Source: Flammeovirga pectinis
GTDB taxonomy: Bacteria; Bacteroidota; Bacteroidia; Cytophagales; Flammeovirgaceae
Direction: 5' to 3'
DNA length: 64,000 nt
Assembly (NCBI RefSeq): GCF_003970675.1
Contig: NZ_CP034562.1
Coordinates: forward strand, 1,364,001 to 1,428,000
Shown: positions 43,097 through 53,600 of the stretch, in pieces
Position numbering within the stretch: position 1 is the first letter of the stretch
Layout: each line of letters starts with the position of its first letter
Position numbers and translations under genes: made by a program
The notes under the pieces: model-generated
The model's database searches: none
The model's input: the letters and a program-made list of their open reading frames with translations, nothing else
Told to the model about the DNA's origin: nothing

Positions 43097-43123
43097 ATAA
43101 ATCGCACCCATAAACGCACCCAT
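43097..43123. repeat. Right copy of 27-bp element-end direct repeat
   Basis: Identical to 36061-36087, in the same direction, 45 bp inside the right att site. Its place at both ends fits integrase arm-type or excisionase binding sites. Confidence 0.85.
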
Positions 43124-43131
43124 TAAAAACG

Positions 43132-43165
43132 AAAACCCACTCTACATGATTATAGAGTGGGTTTT
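43132..43165 (-). terminator. Element-borne ssrA terminator
   Basis: A 13-bp perfect stem, AAAACCCACTCTA (43132-43144) with TAGAGTGGGTTTT (43153-43165), starts exactly at the base after the encoded CCA of ssrA on the minus strand and is followed by T-rich sequence. It lies inside the element, so it replaces the host terminator at 35901. Confidence 0.9.
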
Positions 43166-43571
43166 TGGTGGAGTCGGAGGGAGTCGAACCCTCGTCCAGA
43201 GAAGGACAAAGACTAGCCTTCTACATGCTTAGTTTTACTTAAATTTTCGAGAAAAGCCAAGGCGAAAACAACCTCAAACTTAACCTTATCTGCTTTAGCT
43301 TCGCTATCAACCCACAGCAGGTATCAAGCTAGATCGATGGTTTCGGCACTCTCGGATCTTCGCCCAAAGATCAAGGCAAAGGAGAATGTAGCTCGGAAAC
43401 GCCGTTAGGTCAGTTCCATTTAAGCCCAATGTCTACAACCCTAAGGGAGACTAGGCAGCCATAGCAAATGAATTGCCAACTGAGTTTTGGAACTATCTTT
43501 TAAGGCTCTCATCCCATGAGCCTGCATGCTTATACTAGCAAAATCACAGCCTGTCAAAACCAGTCGACCCC
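43166..43571 (-). ncRNA. ssrA: Transfer-messenger RNA (tmRNA)
   Basis: Read on the minus strand the RNA starts GGGGUCGACUGGUUUUGACA at 43571 and ends with a T-arm-like GGGUUCGACUCCC and CGACUCCACCA at 43166. The 7-bp acceptor stem GGGGUCG/CGACUCC closes with one G-U pair. An internal reading frame GGC AAT TCA TTT GCT ATG GCT GCC TAG follows CAGUU, giving a tag of GNSFAMAA, similar in form to other tags ending in A-A. tmRNA rescues stalled ribosomes with SmpB. The 3' end serves as integration site for the element on its left. Confidence 0.96.
43168..43188. repeat. Right attachment site inside the ssrA 3' end
   Basis: This 21-bp segment is the same as 35936-35956 and covers the T-arm to acceptor part of tmRNA. 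Integration here keeps ssrA intact. Confidence 0.9.
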
Positions 43572-43604
43572 AAGTAAACTGGCCGCCCTCATTTGAGCGG
43601 ACTA

Positions 43605-43635
43605 CAAAAGTAGTGAATTATTTAAATTCTCAAAA
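43605..43635 (-). promoter_or_regulatory. ssrA promoter, Bacteroidota type
   Basis: On the minus strand, TTTTG (43635-43631) and TACTTTTG (43612-43605) are separated by 18 nt, both consensus matches. The -7 element lies ~33 nt upstream of the mature tmRNA 5' end, so a short leader is removed. Confidence 0.75.
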
Positions 43636-43718
43636 TATTATTATTCGAAATTTAGTAAATAATAGCTGAGAGTCGTTTTTTATTCTCTTAAGTACAAAAT
43701 TTTGAGATAGACCTTTCG

Positions 43719-44690
43719 TTAATTCACAATGATTTTGTGCGTACTTTTACTCTTGCCGTTTTGTACTTCTACCATCAACATACCTTTACCATAGATCATT
43801 TTTAAAGTTGCATGGTTTAATTCGGTTTCAAACTCTGTATATGTTCTGCCTGAGCTATCATAAATTCGAACACTCATGCCTTCATGGGTAGAGAGAATAT
43901 TTAAATTTTTATTAAAAGCAATTGGGTTGGGATAAACCAATACTTCTTGGTCTACTTCTTTTAAGTGGATGGCGTTTGGACCATAAATTTCTGTTCTACC
44001 ATCTAAATCAAGCTGATTTAAACGGTAATATACAATAGCTGTATTTGGTAATTCTTTGTCGGTATAGGTGTAATCTATCCTTACATTACTATTTCCTGCA
44101 GCTTTTATTTCTGCTATGGTTACCCAATTTTTATTGTCTGTTGAACGTTGTACTTCAAAACTTTTACTGTTACTTTCAGATGCTGTAACCCAAGCCAATT
44201 GTGCAGTGTTGTTGACTAAGTGAGTTGTGAAAGAAACGAGTTCAACAGGCAGGTCTAAGTCATTATCAATACAGCCTTTGCTATAAGGTCTTGAATTGTC
44301 ATAAAATGGCCAATGTATTTGTGGATTATCTCCTCTAATAACTTCAACGGCACAATCATTAGGATTGCTTTGTATGTCTACATCTGCAGAAGATAAATCT
44401 AAAGAAGAAGTATTGATCTCTAATTTACCACCTTCTTGCACATGAAGTTTTGTACCAGGAAGAAAACCTCCGTTACCATTTAATTTAAGTGTGCCTCCTG
44501 TTTCAACCAAAATATCTTGATCGTACCAACCGTGAAGAGTTTCTACATGGTTCTTGTTATGAGGAACTATAATGTCATATGTTTTTACAAGTTCAACAGG
44601 TTCAAAAGATAAAAGTTCTTCTTGAAGGGTAGTACATGCTGTGAGTAGTAAAGGAAGTAAAGAGGTGAAAATAAATAAGTATCTTTTCAT
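43719..44690 (-). CDS. Exported protein with lipobox and T9SS C-terminal sorting domain
   Basis: A 323-residue protein. The N-terminus has a lipobox (LLPLLLTAC, Cys near residue 19). Residues ~150-240 form a fibronectin-like module (LPVELVSFTTHLVNNTAQLA then SKSFEVQRSTDNKNW) that often precedes the type IX secretion sorting domain, and the last ~75 residues are that domain (VYPNPIAFNKNLNI ... MLMVEVQNGK..). The middle contains a right-handed-helix-like stretch (VETGGTLKLNGNGG, VQEGGKLEI). The combination of lipid anchor and T9SS signal is unusual. A surface role is inferred. Confidence 0.78.
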   Translation of the reverse strand: MKRYLFIFTSLLPLLLTACTTLQEELLSFEPVELVKTYDIIVPHNKNHVETLHGWYDQDILVETGGTLKLNGNGGFLPGTKLHVQEGGKLEINTSSLDLSSADVDIQSNPNDCAVEVIRGDNPQIHWPFYDNSRPYSKGCIDNDLDLPVELVSFTTHLVNNTAQLAWVTASESNSKSFEVQRSTDNKNWVTIAEIKAAGNSNVRIDYTYTDKELPNTAIVYYRLNQLDLDGRTEIYGPNAIHLKEVDQEVLVYPNPIAFNKNLNILSTHEGMSVRIYDSSGRTYTEFETELNHATLKMIYGKGMLMVEVQNGKSKSTHKIIVN

Positions 44691-44782
44691 GATGTTTTTT
44701 TAAGTATTGTCACTCTAACGTTCTATAAGGTGTGTTGATTTCCGAAAGAGTACCAATGAGTTCTTAAATAAGGTATTTTCAT

Positions 44783-44814
44783 AAAAAAGGTCACTCTGAC
44801 TATTCAGAGTGACC
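44783..44814 (-). terminator. Terminator of the minus-strand SusC/SusD operon
   Basis: GGTCACTCTGA (44789-44799) pairs perfectly with TCAGAGTGACC (44804-44814); read on the minus strand the stem is followed by TTTTTTA. Confidence 0.9.
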
Positions 44815-44852
44815 TAATGTTAATTGTTACTTTTGCTTTAAGTAGAGGAAAG

Positions 44853-46766
44853 TTATTTTTTAATTAACTCAATACCTTTTGAACTAGAGTAAACACCTTT
44901 GTAAGAAATCCATTGATCTACGGTGTTAAACTGATTAGAAGAACCAGCATCGCCACGTTGTCTTTCTACAGCTTCTTGGTAGTTTGTTGCATTCGACGAC
45001 ATCTCGTTATTAGGATAGTCGAATCTTCTTGAACGAACAAAAGATGTACTACCTGGAGAGTGGAAAGGAATATTTTTAACACCAATTGGCGTTGGTACTG
45101 GTTTTCCTTCTGCAACGGCCTCTCTTGGGTCTGTTGTGTAGACAGGAATATCGATTGTTTCGTACTCGTTTTTATCTAAAACAGGTGTTACAAAAGAAGG
45201 AAGATGTGTTCTGTTCCAAAGCGTAAATGTATTCACACCATTGCCAATTTGAGAAACCCATGCTTGGTAAATGATATTGTCTAATTTATTTGCTGATGCA
45301 GAGAACGCTGAAACTTCATTGGTAATGTATTCTTCTTTTGCCGCATCGTAATTAAATCCAGCTCCTTCATCAGTTGTTTTATAAGCTGCAATTGCACCTT
45401 GTACATAATCTTGACCAGGGAAGAAGGTTGGGTACTTTGTAAAAGCATCTCGCATTCCTGCTTCAAAATATTGAGAAGAATTACCACCAATTAAACCTTT
45501 TTCAATGGCTTCTGCAATCAAGAAATTCACCTCGTCAGAACTCATAATGATTGTAGGAGACAAAGGGTGCATAATTGTCATGTTGTTTAAAGATGCTAAC
45601 GTGAATTTATCACCAGCAGCAGAAAAAGGAGTCTCACTCGGAATAGCTACAGGTTCACCATTAATAATTCTACCAAAGTAGTCTGCATTAATAATTTGTG
45701 CACCATCAATATCATTATCTTCAGCCATTGCAAATAGTGCAATTTGCCCATCTTGATCTCCCATTCTAGTTCCTCTTAAAGAAACAGGCTTTACAGATTC
45801 ACCCCATCCTTCAGCCATTTCAAAAGGATTATAGTCTGCCGTAGGGATAATCATTGTACTTGGAGATGATGTGTAATCATGTACTCCGGTTACATAAAAT
45901 AAACGAGGGTCTTTTCTAGATTGCATTGATTTAAGCGATGTTTCACTCATATAACCATACGCAAAACCACCTACTTGAGACGTCATTGCTGCGCCTAATC
46001 CATTCATATGTTGTCCCCAAGCACCACCATTTAACGAGTGTTCTAATTTTGCTGTTTCAGCAATGTTAGAAATATATCCAGCCGAGTGATTAAATGCTTC
46101 ACCAAATACTTCTTTTGCACGCTGAGGGTTACCTTCCGACATGTATAACGCTACTTTCATTAACATCGAGTTGGCTAACCTTTGCCATGCACCAGCTTCG
46201 CCTCTGTAATAGAAATCGTCTGTAAATGTTTCGCCATTTTTCACCCATTCACGACCATTTTTCAAGTCTGTGATCATTGCTTCAAGAGCCACCTCTTGTG
46301 CATCGTATTTAGGGTACAAAATGTGTTCAACATATCCTTTGCCAGCTTCTGTGTAAGGAACGTCTCCGTACATAGAAACAACTTTCATCATATCAATCAC
46401 TTTTGTAATTTCTACTTGGCCAAGTTGAGCGCTAGATGCAGGAAGTTTAGATTCTAAATCAGTTACGTTTTTTAGTATATCTTTATAAATGTTGTTCCAA
46501 GCCCACTCTTTATAGGCTGTACTGAACGACTCTCCAGAAGCATATAAATTACCTGTTGCCTGAGACATCGGTCCAGTCATAATAATTTGTGTTCTCCAAG
46601 ATTCTCCTCCATCTGTATATGGTTTATTTTGGATATGCGTGAATTGATACTTCGGATCCATTTCGTCTGATGACCAAGGATCTTTGTTCATTTCCTCAAA
46701 TTTGTCTCTACAAGAAAACATGCTTGCAGCTAAAGCTACACCGATAATATATTTGTTTGCTTTCAT
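44853..46766 (-). CDS. SusD/RagB-type outer-membrane lipoprotein (SusD-like 2 group)
   Basis: A 637-residue lipoprotein (lipobox ALAASMFSCRDKF). FEEMNKDPWSSDEMDPKYQF at the start of the mature region, the tetratricopeptide-like helices (YGDVPYTEAGKGYVE) and the DEVNFLIAEAIEKG motif are typical of the SusD-like-2 (nutrient-binding) family. It caps the SusC-type barrel encoded directly upstream (73 bp) and helps take up oligomers; the substrate is unknown. It has 40-50% similarity by eye to the copy at 53746 (EEMND, GDIPYSQAGKGYSQGILYPEYD), so the two loci come from one duplication. Confidence 0.9.
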   Translation of the reverse strand: MKANKYIIGVALAASMFSCRDKFEEMNKDPWSSDEMDPKYQFTHIQNKPYTDGGESWRTQIIMTGPMSQATGNLYASGESFSTAYKEWAWNNIYKDILKNVTDLESKLPASSAQLGQVEITKVIDMMKVVSMYGDVPYTEAGKGYVEHILYPKYDAQEVALEAMITDLKNGREWVKNGETFTDDFYYRGEAGAWQRLANSMLMKVALYMSEGNPQRAKEVFGEAFNHSAGYISNIAETAKLEHSLNGGAWGQHMNGLGAAMTSQVGGFAYGYMSETSLKSMQSRKDPRLFYVTGVHDYTSSPSTMIIPTADYNPFEMAEGWGESVKPVSLRGTRMGDQDGQIALFAMAEDNDIDGAQIINADYFGRIINGEPVAIPSETPFSAAGDKFTLASLNNMTIMHPLSPTIIMSSDEVNFLIAEAIEKGLIGGNSSQYFEAGMRDAFTKYPTFFPGQDYVQGAIAAYKTTDEGAGFNYDAAKEEYITNEVSAFSASANKLDNIIYQAWVSQIGNGVNTFTLWNRTHLPSFVTPVLDKNEYETIDIPVYTTDPREAVAEGKPVPTPIGVKNIPFHSPGSTSFVRSRRFDYPNNEMSSNATNYQEAVERQRGDAGSSNQFNTVDQWISYKGVYSSSKGIELIKK

Positions 46767-46839
46767 ATTGATCTATTTTTTGGCCATTTGATGAAAGACA
46801 TAATCTGCTTACATCAAATGGCTGGATAATCTTTTTTAA

Positions 46840-49800
46840 TTAAAATTTAGCATTAAGCTTTAAACCGAAAGTTCTTGGTAGAGGGTAAGAACCCACTTCC
46901 ATACCTTGTGCATTTCCGTAAGAGAAACTAGCGGCAGGGTCTATGTTTTCAGTACTTTTCCATAGGTAACCTAAGTTAGAGGCCACAAACGAAAGTTGAA
47001 GGTTTTGCATTTTTGCATTCGCAACCATTGTTTTAGGGAAAGTGTAGCCAATAGAGATTTCACTAATTCTAATGTAAGAAGCATCATAAACATGTTGCTC
47101 ATCTACACCTGCAGTTGCTTGGTAGTAGTTTTGTAAATCCTGATCGTTAGTAAACCCGTTAAATGATTCTCCATTTTCGTAAACTAAGTTGCCAGGGTTG
47201 TATACACCTGTTTCGTGCATAGTATTTCTACCATCTGCAGTATCTTGATGTTTACCGTTTGAGTACATATTTGCATTTGTAGAAGAGTAGATGTCTCCGC
47301 CAAATTTAGCATCGATTACCATCCCGAACGTAATGTTTTTGTATTGGAAACGGTTCACCCAACCTACCATAAAAGGTTGTACACCATTACCAATTTGTTG
47401 GTAACCATCTTGTACTTGAGGAATGCCATCTTCGTTTACGATAATATTGCCACTGTCATCTCTTTTGTAAGCAGTACCCATAATAGTACCATAAGATTGT
47501 CCCGGAGCAGCCACAATATTTACAGGACCTTCGCCTACTAAGTATTGGTCAACACCTTCTGATAAAGAAACTACTTCGTTGTAGTTGTAAGCAAAGTTAA
47601 CTTGTGTATGCCAGTTTAAATCTTTCTTTCTAATCACGTTGTAACCTAAAGAAATTTCAACACCCTTATTTATAATCTCACCTGCATTAATAATTGCATC
47701 TTCATAACCAGAAGATTCAGGAATTCTTACTTTCATAATTTGGTCTACAGAACTAGAGTTGTAGTAGGCCATGTCAAGGTTAATTCTATCATCAAACATT
47801 CTTAAGTTCATACCAATCTCGTAAGATGTTTGCATAGATGGTTTTAAATCACTGTTGTTGATTGTATTGCCATAAATATTACCTGTCTGTAGTCCATCTT
47901 GCGATTGTCCATCAATTTGATAATACTGTTGTAACATATAGGGATCTGTATCAGAACCTACTTTTGCCCAAGATGCTCTTACTTTACCAAATGTCAACCA
48001 GTCTGGTGTATCCCAATCCATATCAGAGAATACCCAAGAACCACTAATAGAAGGGTAGAAGTAAGAATTATTATCTAAAGGAAGTGTTGAAGACCAGTCA
48101 TTACGACCAGAAACATCTAAGAATAAATAGCCATCGTAACCAATAGAAGCCGTTGCATATACAGAACCAATTGCTTTTTGATAAGTATCATAAGTAGCAA
48201 ATCTATCTGAGCCAGACATTGGATTTTGTTGCAATGGATCTGAGAAGTTTGAAGAACCTGTATCTGTGTACTTTCTTTCGATGTGCATATAAGAAGCACC
48301 AAAGTTACCTACAACATCCCATTTTCCGAAACGATTAGAGTAAGTGATTAACCCATCAAAGTTATCTTCTCTATCTAATTGTGTTCTTTCATAAGCTCTA
48401 CCAGACTCGTACCAAGGAGTATATAATGGGTCTAAAACTTCTGCTCTCCAAGAGGTGTAATCTGTACCTGCTCTACCTTGTATTTTTAAATGATCTGTAA
48501 AATCATAAGTTAAAGATGCCATCCCCATAAACCTATCTTTCGAATCTTCGAAACTAGTTTCGTACATCGTCCAATACGGGTTTTCATTTATAGTGTTATA
48601 GCCAACAGGTCTTCCGTCTTCATCTTTGTAATCTTTCATCCAATTTACATCGTATGTGTTAGGAATCGAGTTCATGTAACCCATGTAGTTGTTGACACTA
48701 TTACCCATAGAAGGTCTGTTTAAGGCATCTTCTTTAATGTAGTTCATTCTAGCATCAAGGTGTAATTTGTCTGATAAATCAGACGTACCTCTTAATGTAA
48801 AAGTGTTTCTTTCATAACTTTGGTTGTCTACATTACCGTTGTTAGACATGTTCGAATAAGAGAAACGGACAGAACTTTCATCAGTTACTTTAGTTAAAGA
48901 AACGTTTGTTGTTGCTGTGTAAGAAGGTTTAAAAAATTCATCATAGTTATCATAGAATTGAACTGTTCTTTCTTTTCCATCATAATATGCATTAGTTGTC
49001 ATACCAGGTGTTACTTTTGGTCCCCACATCCCGTAATCTCTTTGAGGATCAGAAGCAAAACTTCCATTAGTACCATGTGCGTAAGTTTCTTGGTTATCAG
49101 GAGTGATCCCTAAAGTACTTACAGAAGAGGTATGAGAAAAATCTACACCTAATCCTTTTTGGCCACCTTTACCACTTTTTGTAGTAATCATGATCACACC
49201 GTTAATACCTCTAGAACCATAAATTGCTGTAGCAGCAGGTCCTTTAAGTACCGACATACTTTCTATATCTTCAGCATTTACGCCAGACATTCCGTCACCA
49301 GTATCTATACCACCATTGTCGGCGTCATTCGCGTTGGCAATGTTACTGTTATTCATTGGTATACCGTCAATTACATATAACGGCTGGTTAGAACCGTCTA
49401 ACATAGCATTACCACGAATAACAACATTAGAAGATGATCCAGGAGAACCACCCACTTGATTAATCTGAACACCTGCAACTTTACCGCTAAGGTTATTCAT
49501 TACGTTAGAAGAACCAGTGATAGCACCGAGTTCTTCGCCATTTACAGATTGTACTGCATAGCCCAATGATCTCTCGTCACGTTCTACACCCAAACCTACA
49601 ACAACAAGTTCTTGCATTTCAGTTGCATCAGAAGCAAGTTTAATTTCGATTGTATTGCGGTTGTTTACATTAATTTCTAAAGTTTCGTAACCAATGTAAG
49701 AAATTTGAAGTTCAGCAGTAGGAGACGCTGATAATTTAAATTTACCATCGAAATCAGTAATTGATCCATTCGTTGTTCCTTTAATTTTTACAGAAGCACC

Positions 49801-49926
49801 AATTAAGGCTTCTCCTGTCATAGAGTCTTTTATAACTCCGTTAATAGTTTGCTCTTGTGCATAGACTGTGCACGTTGTTGATAGTACGATAAGTATACTA
49901 ACAATAGCTCGTAAGAATTTATACAT
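46840..49926 (-). CDS. SusC/RagA-type TonB-linked outer-membrane protein
   Basis: A 1028-residue SusC-type TonB-dependent transporter: signal peptide, carboxypeptidase-D-like plug extension (INGVIKDSMTGEALIGASVK), TonB-box region, plug (GNAMLDGSNQPLYVIDGIPM, SVLKGPAATAIYGSRG) and a 22-stranded barrel ending KLNAKF. It forms a pair with the SusD-like lipoprotein downstream. The sequence is very like the + strand protein at 50642 (GVNVVIKGTTTG vs GASVKIKGTTNG; identical DWSSTLPLDNNSYFYPSISG-type segments). Confidence 0.95.
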   Translation of the reverse strand: MYKFLRAIVSILIVLSTTCTVYAQEQTINGVIKDSMTGEALIGASVKIKGTTNGSITDFDGKFKLSASPTAELQISYIGYETLEINVNNRNTIEIKLASDATEMQELVVVGLGVERDERSLGYAVQSVNGEELGAITGSSNVMNNLSGKVAGVQINQVGGSPGSSSNVVIRGNAMLDGSNQPLYVIDGIPMNNSNIANANDADNGGIDTGDGMSGVNAEDIESMSVLKGPAATAIYGSRGINGVIMITTKSGKGGQKGLGVDFSHTSSVSTLGITPDNQETYAHGTNGSFASDPQRDYGMWGPKVTPGMTTNAYYDGKERTVQFYDNYDEFFKPSYTATTNVSLTKVTDESSVRFSYSNMSNNGNVDNQSYERNTFTLRGTSDLSDKLHLDARMNYIKEDALNRPSMGNSVNNYMGYMNSIPNTYDVNWMKDYKDEDGRPVGYNTINENPYWTMYETSFEDSKDRFMGMASLTYDFTDHLKIQGRAGTDYTSWRAEVLDPLYTPWYESGRAYERTQLDREDNFDGLITYSNRFGKWDVVGNFGASYMHIERKYTDTGSSNFSDPLQQNPMSGSDRFATYDTYQKAIGSVYATASIGYDGYLFLDVSGRNDWSSTLPLDNNSYFYPSISGSWVFSDMDWDTPDWLTFGKVRASWAKVGSDTDPYMLQQYYQIDGQSQDGLQTGNIYGNTINNSDLKPSMQTSYEIGMNLRMFDDRINLDMAYYNSSSVDQIMKVRIPESSGYEDAIINAGEIINKGVEISLGYNVIRKKDLNWHTQVNFAYNYNEVVSLSEGVDQYLVGEGPVNIVAAPGQSYGTIMGTAYKRDDSGNIIVNEDGIPQVQDGYQQIGNGVQPFMVGWVNRFQYKNITFGMVIDAKFGGDIYSSTNANMYSNGKHQDTADGRNTMHETGVYNPGNLVYENGESFNGFTNDQDLQNYYQATAGVDEQHVYDASYIRISEISIGYTFPKTMVANAKMQNLQLSFVASNLGYLWKSTENIDPAASFSYGNAQGMEVGSYPLPRTFGLKLNAKF

Positions 49927-50641
49927 ATGATAGGTAGTATTAAAAATTTATGTTCGCTTTATTGTTTGCTCTAAAACATTATTAAGTGTTTTTCTGACGT
50001 AAATGTATTCATAGAATTAATAACGAAACAATAATTGTTGCGTATTTGGGTGTTAATGTGAGTGAATAACAGCATAAACATGCATGAAAACTATACTTAA
50101 ATGCATATTTACGCATGTTTTAGTACTGTGTTAAATAAATACAACAATGTTACATAATGTGAAAAACTAATAATAACATTGATAACTACTTAAAAACAAG
50201 CTGTAAACGGTGTTTTATTTAAGTCAATTTTAGAATAGTTCTTTTTGTCTTGATTTTAGAAGTATTTGTGGTTGTTTTTGCCTGTTTATGCTTGTTTATT
50301 AAAATATGCAGTTGTTTTTAACAGTAATTACGTTAGAATACGTCAAATAAATTTAAAAAAATCATTTTACTTGCGCGTTTTTGTGCGTGTAGTTACTATT
50401 GTAATGTAAACAAGACACTTAATTAGCTCTTGTAATATTGTCAATGATCTAACAAAATAATATATGAAATGAAATTACTGTTTATTACACAAATGAGTTA
50501 CCAATTATAAAAACTAAAACAACTCATTTAATTTCTGAAGTTAATTTTTAGGAAACCAATTAAGTCCTAACCTAACAATTTTTATTAGGCCAGAAGCGCC
50601 TTTACGTACTTTATAATTACTACACTAATCTATACTAAATC
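49927..50641. other. 715-bp divergent control region between two SusC/SusD operons
   Basis: No ORF above background. It is A/T-rich. An 8-bp inverted pair AAACATGC (50076-50083) and GCATGTTT (50113-50120) and several TGTTTAT words lie in it, but I found no convincing -33/-7 pair. Both operons must be controlled from here, and the absence of a nearby SusR/ECF regulator implies trans control. Confidence 0.6.
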
Positions 50642-53600
50642 ATGAATAAACTTTTCTTGATGTTGACAAGTATGTTAATACTTTCAGCAGGGTATCTACA
50701 CGCCCAAGAAAGAACAATTACGGGTAACATTATTGATGCATCCGATAAGTCGCCATTGCCAGGTGTAAATGTTGTTATTAAAGGAACAACAACTGGAGCA
50801 GTAACCGACTTTGACGGTAATTTTACAATTTTAGTTACTCCAGGCCAAGATGTTCTTACCTTTTCATTCATCGGTTATAAAACCACTGATATGAACATTG
50901 CGAATAGCGATAACATAAAAGTAAAATTAGAAACAGATGCTGAAGAACTTGAAGAAGTTGTTGTAACAGCATTAGGTATTAAAAGAGAAGAAAGATCTTT
51001 GGGGTATGCAGTTTCTGAGGTAAAATCAGAAGATTTAGGAGAAAACTCTTCTGCAAACTTAATGAACTCATTAAATGGTAAAGTTGCAGGTGTGCAGATT
51101 ACGCCCGTTTCTGGTCCTGCTTCATCTTCTAACGTAGTAATACGTGGTAATGCAGTATTAGCAGGTAGTAATCAACCGTTATATGTTGTTGACGGTGTAC
51201 CAATGAGTAACTCAAATTTTGATAATGCATCTGATGCAGACAATGGTGGTATTGATACGGGTGATGGTCTTTCATCAATTAACCCAGACGATATCGAAGG
51301 AATGTCGGTACTTAAAGGACCTGCAGCAACAGCTTTATATGGTACGCGTGCAATAAATGGTGTAATTTTAATTACAACAAAATCAGGAGCAGATAGAAAA
51401 GGATTAGGTATAGATTTTTCTACAGGTGTAAATTTTGATGTTGTGGGTATTACACCAACAATGCAAAATCAATATGCACACGGTACAATGGGAGCGTTTC
51501 CTACAGACCCAACTTCTACGGATGGTAACAGAATGTGGGGTCCTAAAATTACTCCAGGCATGAGAACTGATGCATATTATGATGGTGTAGAAAGAACAGT
51601 GCAACATTATGATATCTATGATCAATTCTACCGTAATGGGGTAACATTTAATAATAGTGTGTCTTTAACGGGTGGAAATGAAACATCTAATGTGAGATTC
51701 TCTTACTCAAACATGTCGAATACAGGTAATGTAGAAAATTCAACTTTTGATAGACATACATTTAACGTTAGAGGTAGCACTAAGCTAATGAACGAGAAAT
51801 TAACATTAGACTCAAGAGTTACTTATACACATACAGAAGCAAGTAACAGAATGTCTATGGGTAGTTCTATCTATAATTACCAACGTGCATTAATGGGTAT
51901 TCCGAATACAATTAGCATGGATTGGATGAAAAATTATAAAGATGCTAATGGTAGACCAATAGGGTATAACGATAAAAACGAAAACCCTTATTGGACGATG
52001 AACGAGGTGTCTAATAAAGATAGACAAGATAGAATGTTAGGTATGTTGAGCTTAAATTATGAGTTTAACGAGAACTTAAACCTTATTGTAAGAGGTGGTA
52101 CAGATGTAACATCTTTTAGACAGAATACATTAGACCCGTTATATACTCCTTATTATGAAGAGGGTCGTGCGTATGAACGTACAAACTTACAAACAGAAAA
52201 CAACATGGATTTCTTATTACAATACAGTAAGAAATTCGGAAATTTTGATATCAATACAACAGTTGGTGGATCGTACATGTATCAATTGCATGATATGACA
52301 GATGCAGGTTCTTCTAGATTTACATCTCAAGATCAGCAACATCCAGCGGCAGGTTCTGACCGTTTCTTATCATTAAGTAGATACGAAAGAGCAATTAGTT
52401 CTGTTTATGCAACGGCATCTGTTGGTTATAAAGGGTTCTTATTCTTAGATGTATCTGGTCGTAATGACTGGTCGTCAACATTGCCAATGGGTAATAATTC
52501 TTATTTCTACCCATCTATTAGTGGTTCTTGGGTATTCTCTGATATGGATTGGGATACACCAGAATGGTTATCATTTGGTAAGTTAAGAGCATCTTGGGCA
52601 CAAGTGGGGTCGGATACAGATCCTTACAGCCTTTATTTACAATACAATGTTGATGGTAACCAAGGTGGATATCCTGGTATGGGATGGAACATGGGTGGAG
52701 TTGAAGGTTCTACAATTCCTAACTACAACTTACAACCATCTATGTCTAGTTCTTACGAATTTGGTCTTGACTTAAGATTATTTGATAATAAAATTGGTTT
52801 TGACATTGCTTACTACAAACAAAGTGCAACAAATCAGATACTTGGTGTAGATGTTTCTCATGGTTCTGGGTATAGCCAAGCTTTAATTAATGCTGGTGAA
52901 ATTCAAAACCAAGGTGTAGAGATGATGATTAATTTCTCTCCTGTACAAACAGATAATTTCCGTTGGGATATGATGGTAACTGCCGCTTACAACCAAAACG
53001 AAGTTGTTTCTTTAACAGATGGTGTTGAATCTTACTTATTAATGCCAACTTCTGGTTCAGTATCTGTACAAGCTATTCCTGGAGAATCTTACGGTGTAAT
53101 TATGGGTAAGACGTATGAAAGAGATGGTGCTGGAAATGTTGTTGTAGATGAGAATGGTTTGCCATTAGTATCAGATGATGTGAGTGAAATAGGTAATTCT
53201 ATTCAACCTTGGATGGGTGGATGGAGAAACACATTCTCTTACAAAAATGTCTCTTTATCAGTATTAATTGATGGTAAATTTGGAGGTGATATCTACTCTC
53301 AAACAAACGCATCGATGTACAATAATGGTAAGCACGAAGAAACACTTGTGGGTAGAGATGATTACTACAATGGAGGTAGCTGGAATCCAGGGAATTTAGT
53401 AACAACAGATGGAAGTCCTTATACAGGTTCTGTAGATCCTGAACAATATTATAGAAGAGTATCTCAGATAGATGAGCAATTTGTTTACGATGCATCATTT
53501 ATTAAGCTAAGAGAGGTGTCTATTTCTTATAGATTACCAGCAAAAACGTTAGATAGAACGCCATTTAGAAACTTATCGGTAACGGCTTATGGTAACAACT

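Larger units (their letters stand above)
35936..43188. mobile_element. Integrated element of about 7.2 kb in the 3' end of ssrA
   Basis: The element lies between two direct copies of a 21-bp tmRNA-end sequence. It encodes a tyrosine integrase at the left end, an excisionase-like HTH protein, a candidate replication protein with iteron-like repeats, an unknown 619-residue protein, a secreted unknown, a terminase-small-subunit-like small protein and a minus-strand unknown. It has no recognisable relaxase, conjugation genes or phage structural genes. Its type is therefore closer to an integrated plasmid- or satellite-like element than to a conjugative one. Base composition is lower in GC than the flanks. 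Confidence 0.88.

Noticed and set aside
46182-46457. Short + strand ORFs inside the SusC/SusD genes
   Set aside because: They have no start context or family features and lie antisense to well-conserved proteins.
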